Of a stretch of 7,429 bases of DNA, positions 7,236-7,429 are shown one piece after another. Source of the stretch: PVC group bacterium (GTDB taxonomy: Bacteria; Verrucomicrobiota; Kiritimatiellia; UBA8416; PXDI01); contig PXDI01000304.1 in NCBI GenBank assembly GCA_003565095.1, positions 1 through 7,429 on the forward strand, read 5' to 3'. The notes beneath the pieces were generated by a model, which was not told the DNA's origin, searched no databases, and saw nothing but the letters and a program-made list of their open reading frames with translations. A program made the position numbers and the translations under genes. The number at the start of each line of letters is the position of its first letter. The first letter of the stretch is position 1.

Positions 7236-7239
7236 CTCC
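7236..7239 (-). promoter_or_regulatory. Shine-Dalgarno deciding the start of the GT117 gene
   Basis: GGAG on the minus strand lies 9 nt before the ATG at 7224-7226. The alternative in-frame ATG at 7296-7298 is preceded by a GC-rich hairpin and has no recognisable ribosome binding site. Confidence 0.65.
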
Positions 7240-7245
7240 GGATAA

Positions 7246-7275
7246 TTTATATAAGATGCAATATACTGGCGTAAA
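7246..7275 (-). promoter_or_regulatory. Weak candidate sigma70-type promoter of the GT117 gene
   Basis: On the minus strand TTTACG (7270-7275) and TATAAA (7246-7251) are 18 bp apart, matching the -35 and -10 consensus at 4/6 and 5/6. A transcript from here would have a short leader of about 15 nt that just includes the Shine-Dalgarno. The stretch is AT-rich, so a chance match is quite possible. Confidence 0.25.
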
Positions 7276-7298
7276 TACCGCAACAGGTCAAGAACCAT

Positions 7299-7328
7299 GC
7301 CGCAAGAACAGCGGCGAAGAATCGCCGC
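7299..7328. repeat. Two overlapping, mutually exclusive hairpins upstream of the GT117 gene
   Basis: GCGGCGA (7311-7317) and TCGCCGC (7322-7328) form a perfect 7-bp stem with an AGAA loop. The left arm can instead pair through GCGGC (7311-7315) with GCCGC (7299-7303) over a 7-nt loop. No T-run follows on either strand. It could be the remnant of a terminator of a gene beyond the right edge, or an element in the GT117 leader. Confidence 0.5.
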
Positions 7329-7332
7329 AGGT

Positions 7333-7360
7333 GTTAGTCGTTAGTCGTTAGGCGTTAGTG
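7333..7360. repeat. Four tandem 7-bp repeats (GTTAGTC)
   Basis: The plus strand reads GTTAGTC, GTTAGTC, GTTAGGC and GTTAGTG in direct succession, 28 bp in all, with the last two units each differing at one position. It lies just beyond the hairpins and ~105 bp upstream of the preferred GT117 start. It is a short microsatellite-like array; a change in copy number would alter spacing to anything further upstream. Confidence 0.85.
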
Positions 7361-7429
7361 GAGCGGGCGATTTCCGGGTACTTCTGTGGTGTTGGCTTTT
7401 GAGGCCGGCTGGTTTAGGATGTCAACGGC

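Noticed and set aside
7227..7298. 24-residue N-terminal extension of the GT117 protein from the ATG at 7298
   Set aside because: There is no ribosome binding site before that ATG, it abuts a GC-rich hairpin, and the downstream ATG has a well-spaced GGAG. The extension would also overlap the candidate promoter.
7419..7424. TTGACA on the minus strand near the right edge as a -35 box
   Set aside because: No -10-like hexamer lies 15-19 bp downstream on that strand (the sequence there is GC-rich followed by TCAAAA), so it is probably chance.

Overview
The window holds three protein-coding genes, all on the minus strand, in the transcriptional order (right to left) GT117-type membrane glycosyltransferase, then a membrane-anchored or secreted HEAT-repeat protein, then a secreted FG-GAP/VCBS beta-propeller protein that runs off the left edge. 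No RNA gene, transposase, phage gene or CRISPR array was seen. The sequence looks bacterial: there are clear Shine-Dalgarno sequences, GTG and TTG starts, signal-peptide-like N-termini and overlapping genes. The large DUF2723 plus TPR protein, the FG-GAP protein and several families of short GC-rich palindromes and small tandem repeats between and at the ends of genes remind me of the Kiritimatiellota/Lentisphaerota/Verrucomicrobiota (PVC) group. That placement is an impression from remembered genomes, not a demonstrated assignment.

Layout. Positions 1-1654 encode the N-terminal 551 residues of the FG-GAP protein. It has a signal peptide, six Ca-loop repeats with an almost exact 46-residue period, an acidic/Ala-rich linker and an unrecognised beta-rich domain cut by the window edge. 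It starts at a TTG that overlaps the TGA of the upstream HEAT gene. Positions 1651-2796 encode the 381-residue HEAT-repeat protein, which starts at a GTG behind a near-perfect Shine-Dalgarno. Its last ~55 codons lie beyond the HEAT fold and contain a long imperfect palindrome (1731-1819). Positions 2797-3230 are non-coding and contain a cluster of direct and inverted repeats (3016-3155) around a bulged hairpin, plus an AT-rich stretch that probably carries the promoter of the HEAT/FG-GAP pair. Positions 3231-7226 encode the 1331-residue GT117/DUF2723 protein, with about 20 membrane segments, an extracytoplasmic domain, TPRs and a Pro/Arg-rich tail written in palindromic DNA. Positions 7227-7429 hold its leader region: Shine-Dalgarno, a weak promoter candidate, two mutually exclusive hairpins and four tandem 7-bp repeats. 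I see nothing further in 7361-7429.

How the genes may work together. DUF2723 proteins are GT-C glycosyltransferases. The eukaryotic relative TMEM260, also DUF2723 plus TPR, is a protein O-mannosyltransferase, so the bacterial protein may glycosylate exported proteins from a lipid-linked sugar. The HEAT and FG-GAP proteins are exported or membrane-anchored and almost certainly translationally coupled, which suggests a cell-surface or periplasmic pair. Whether they are substrates of the glycosyltransferase is an inference from proximity only.
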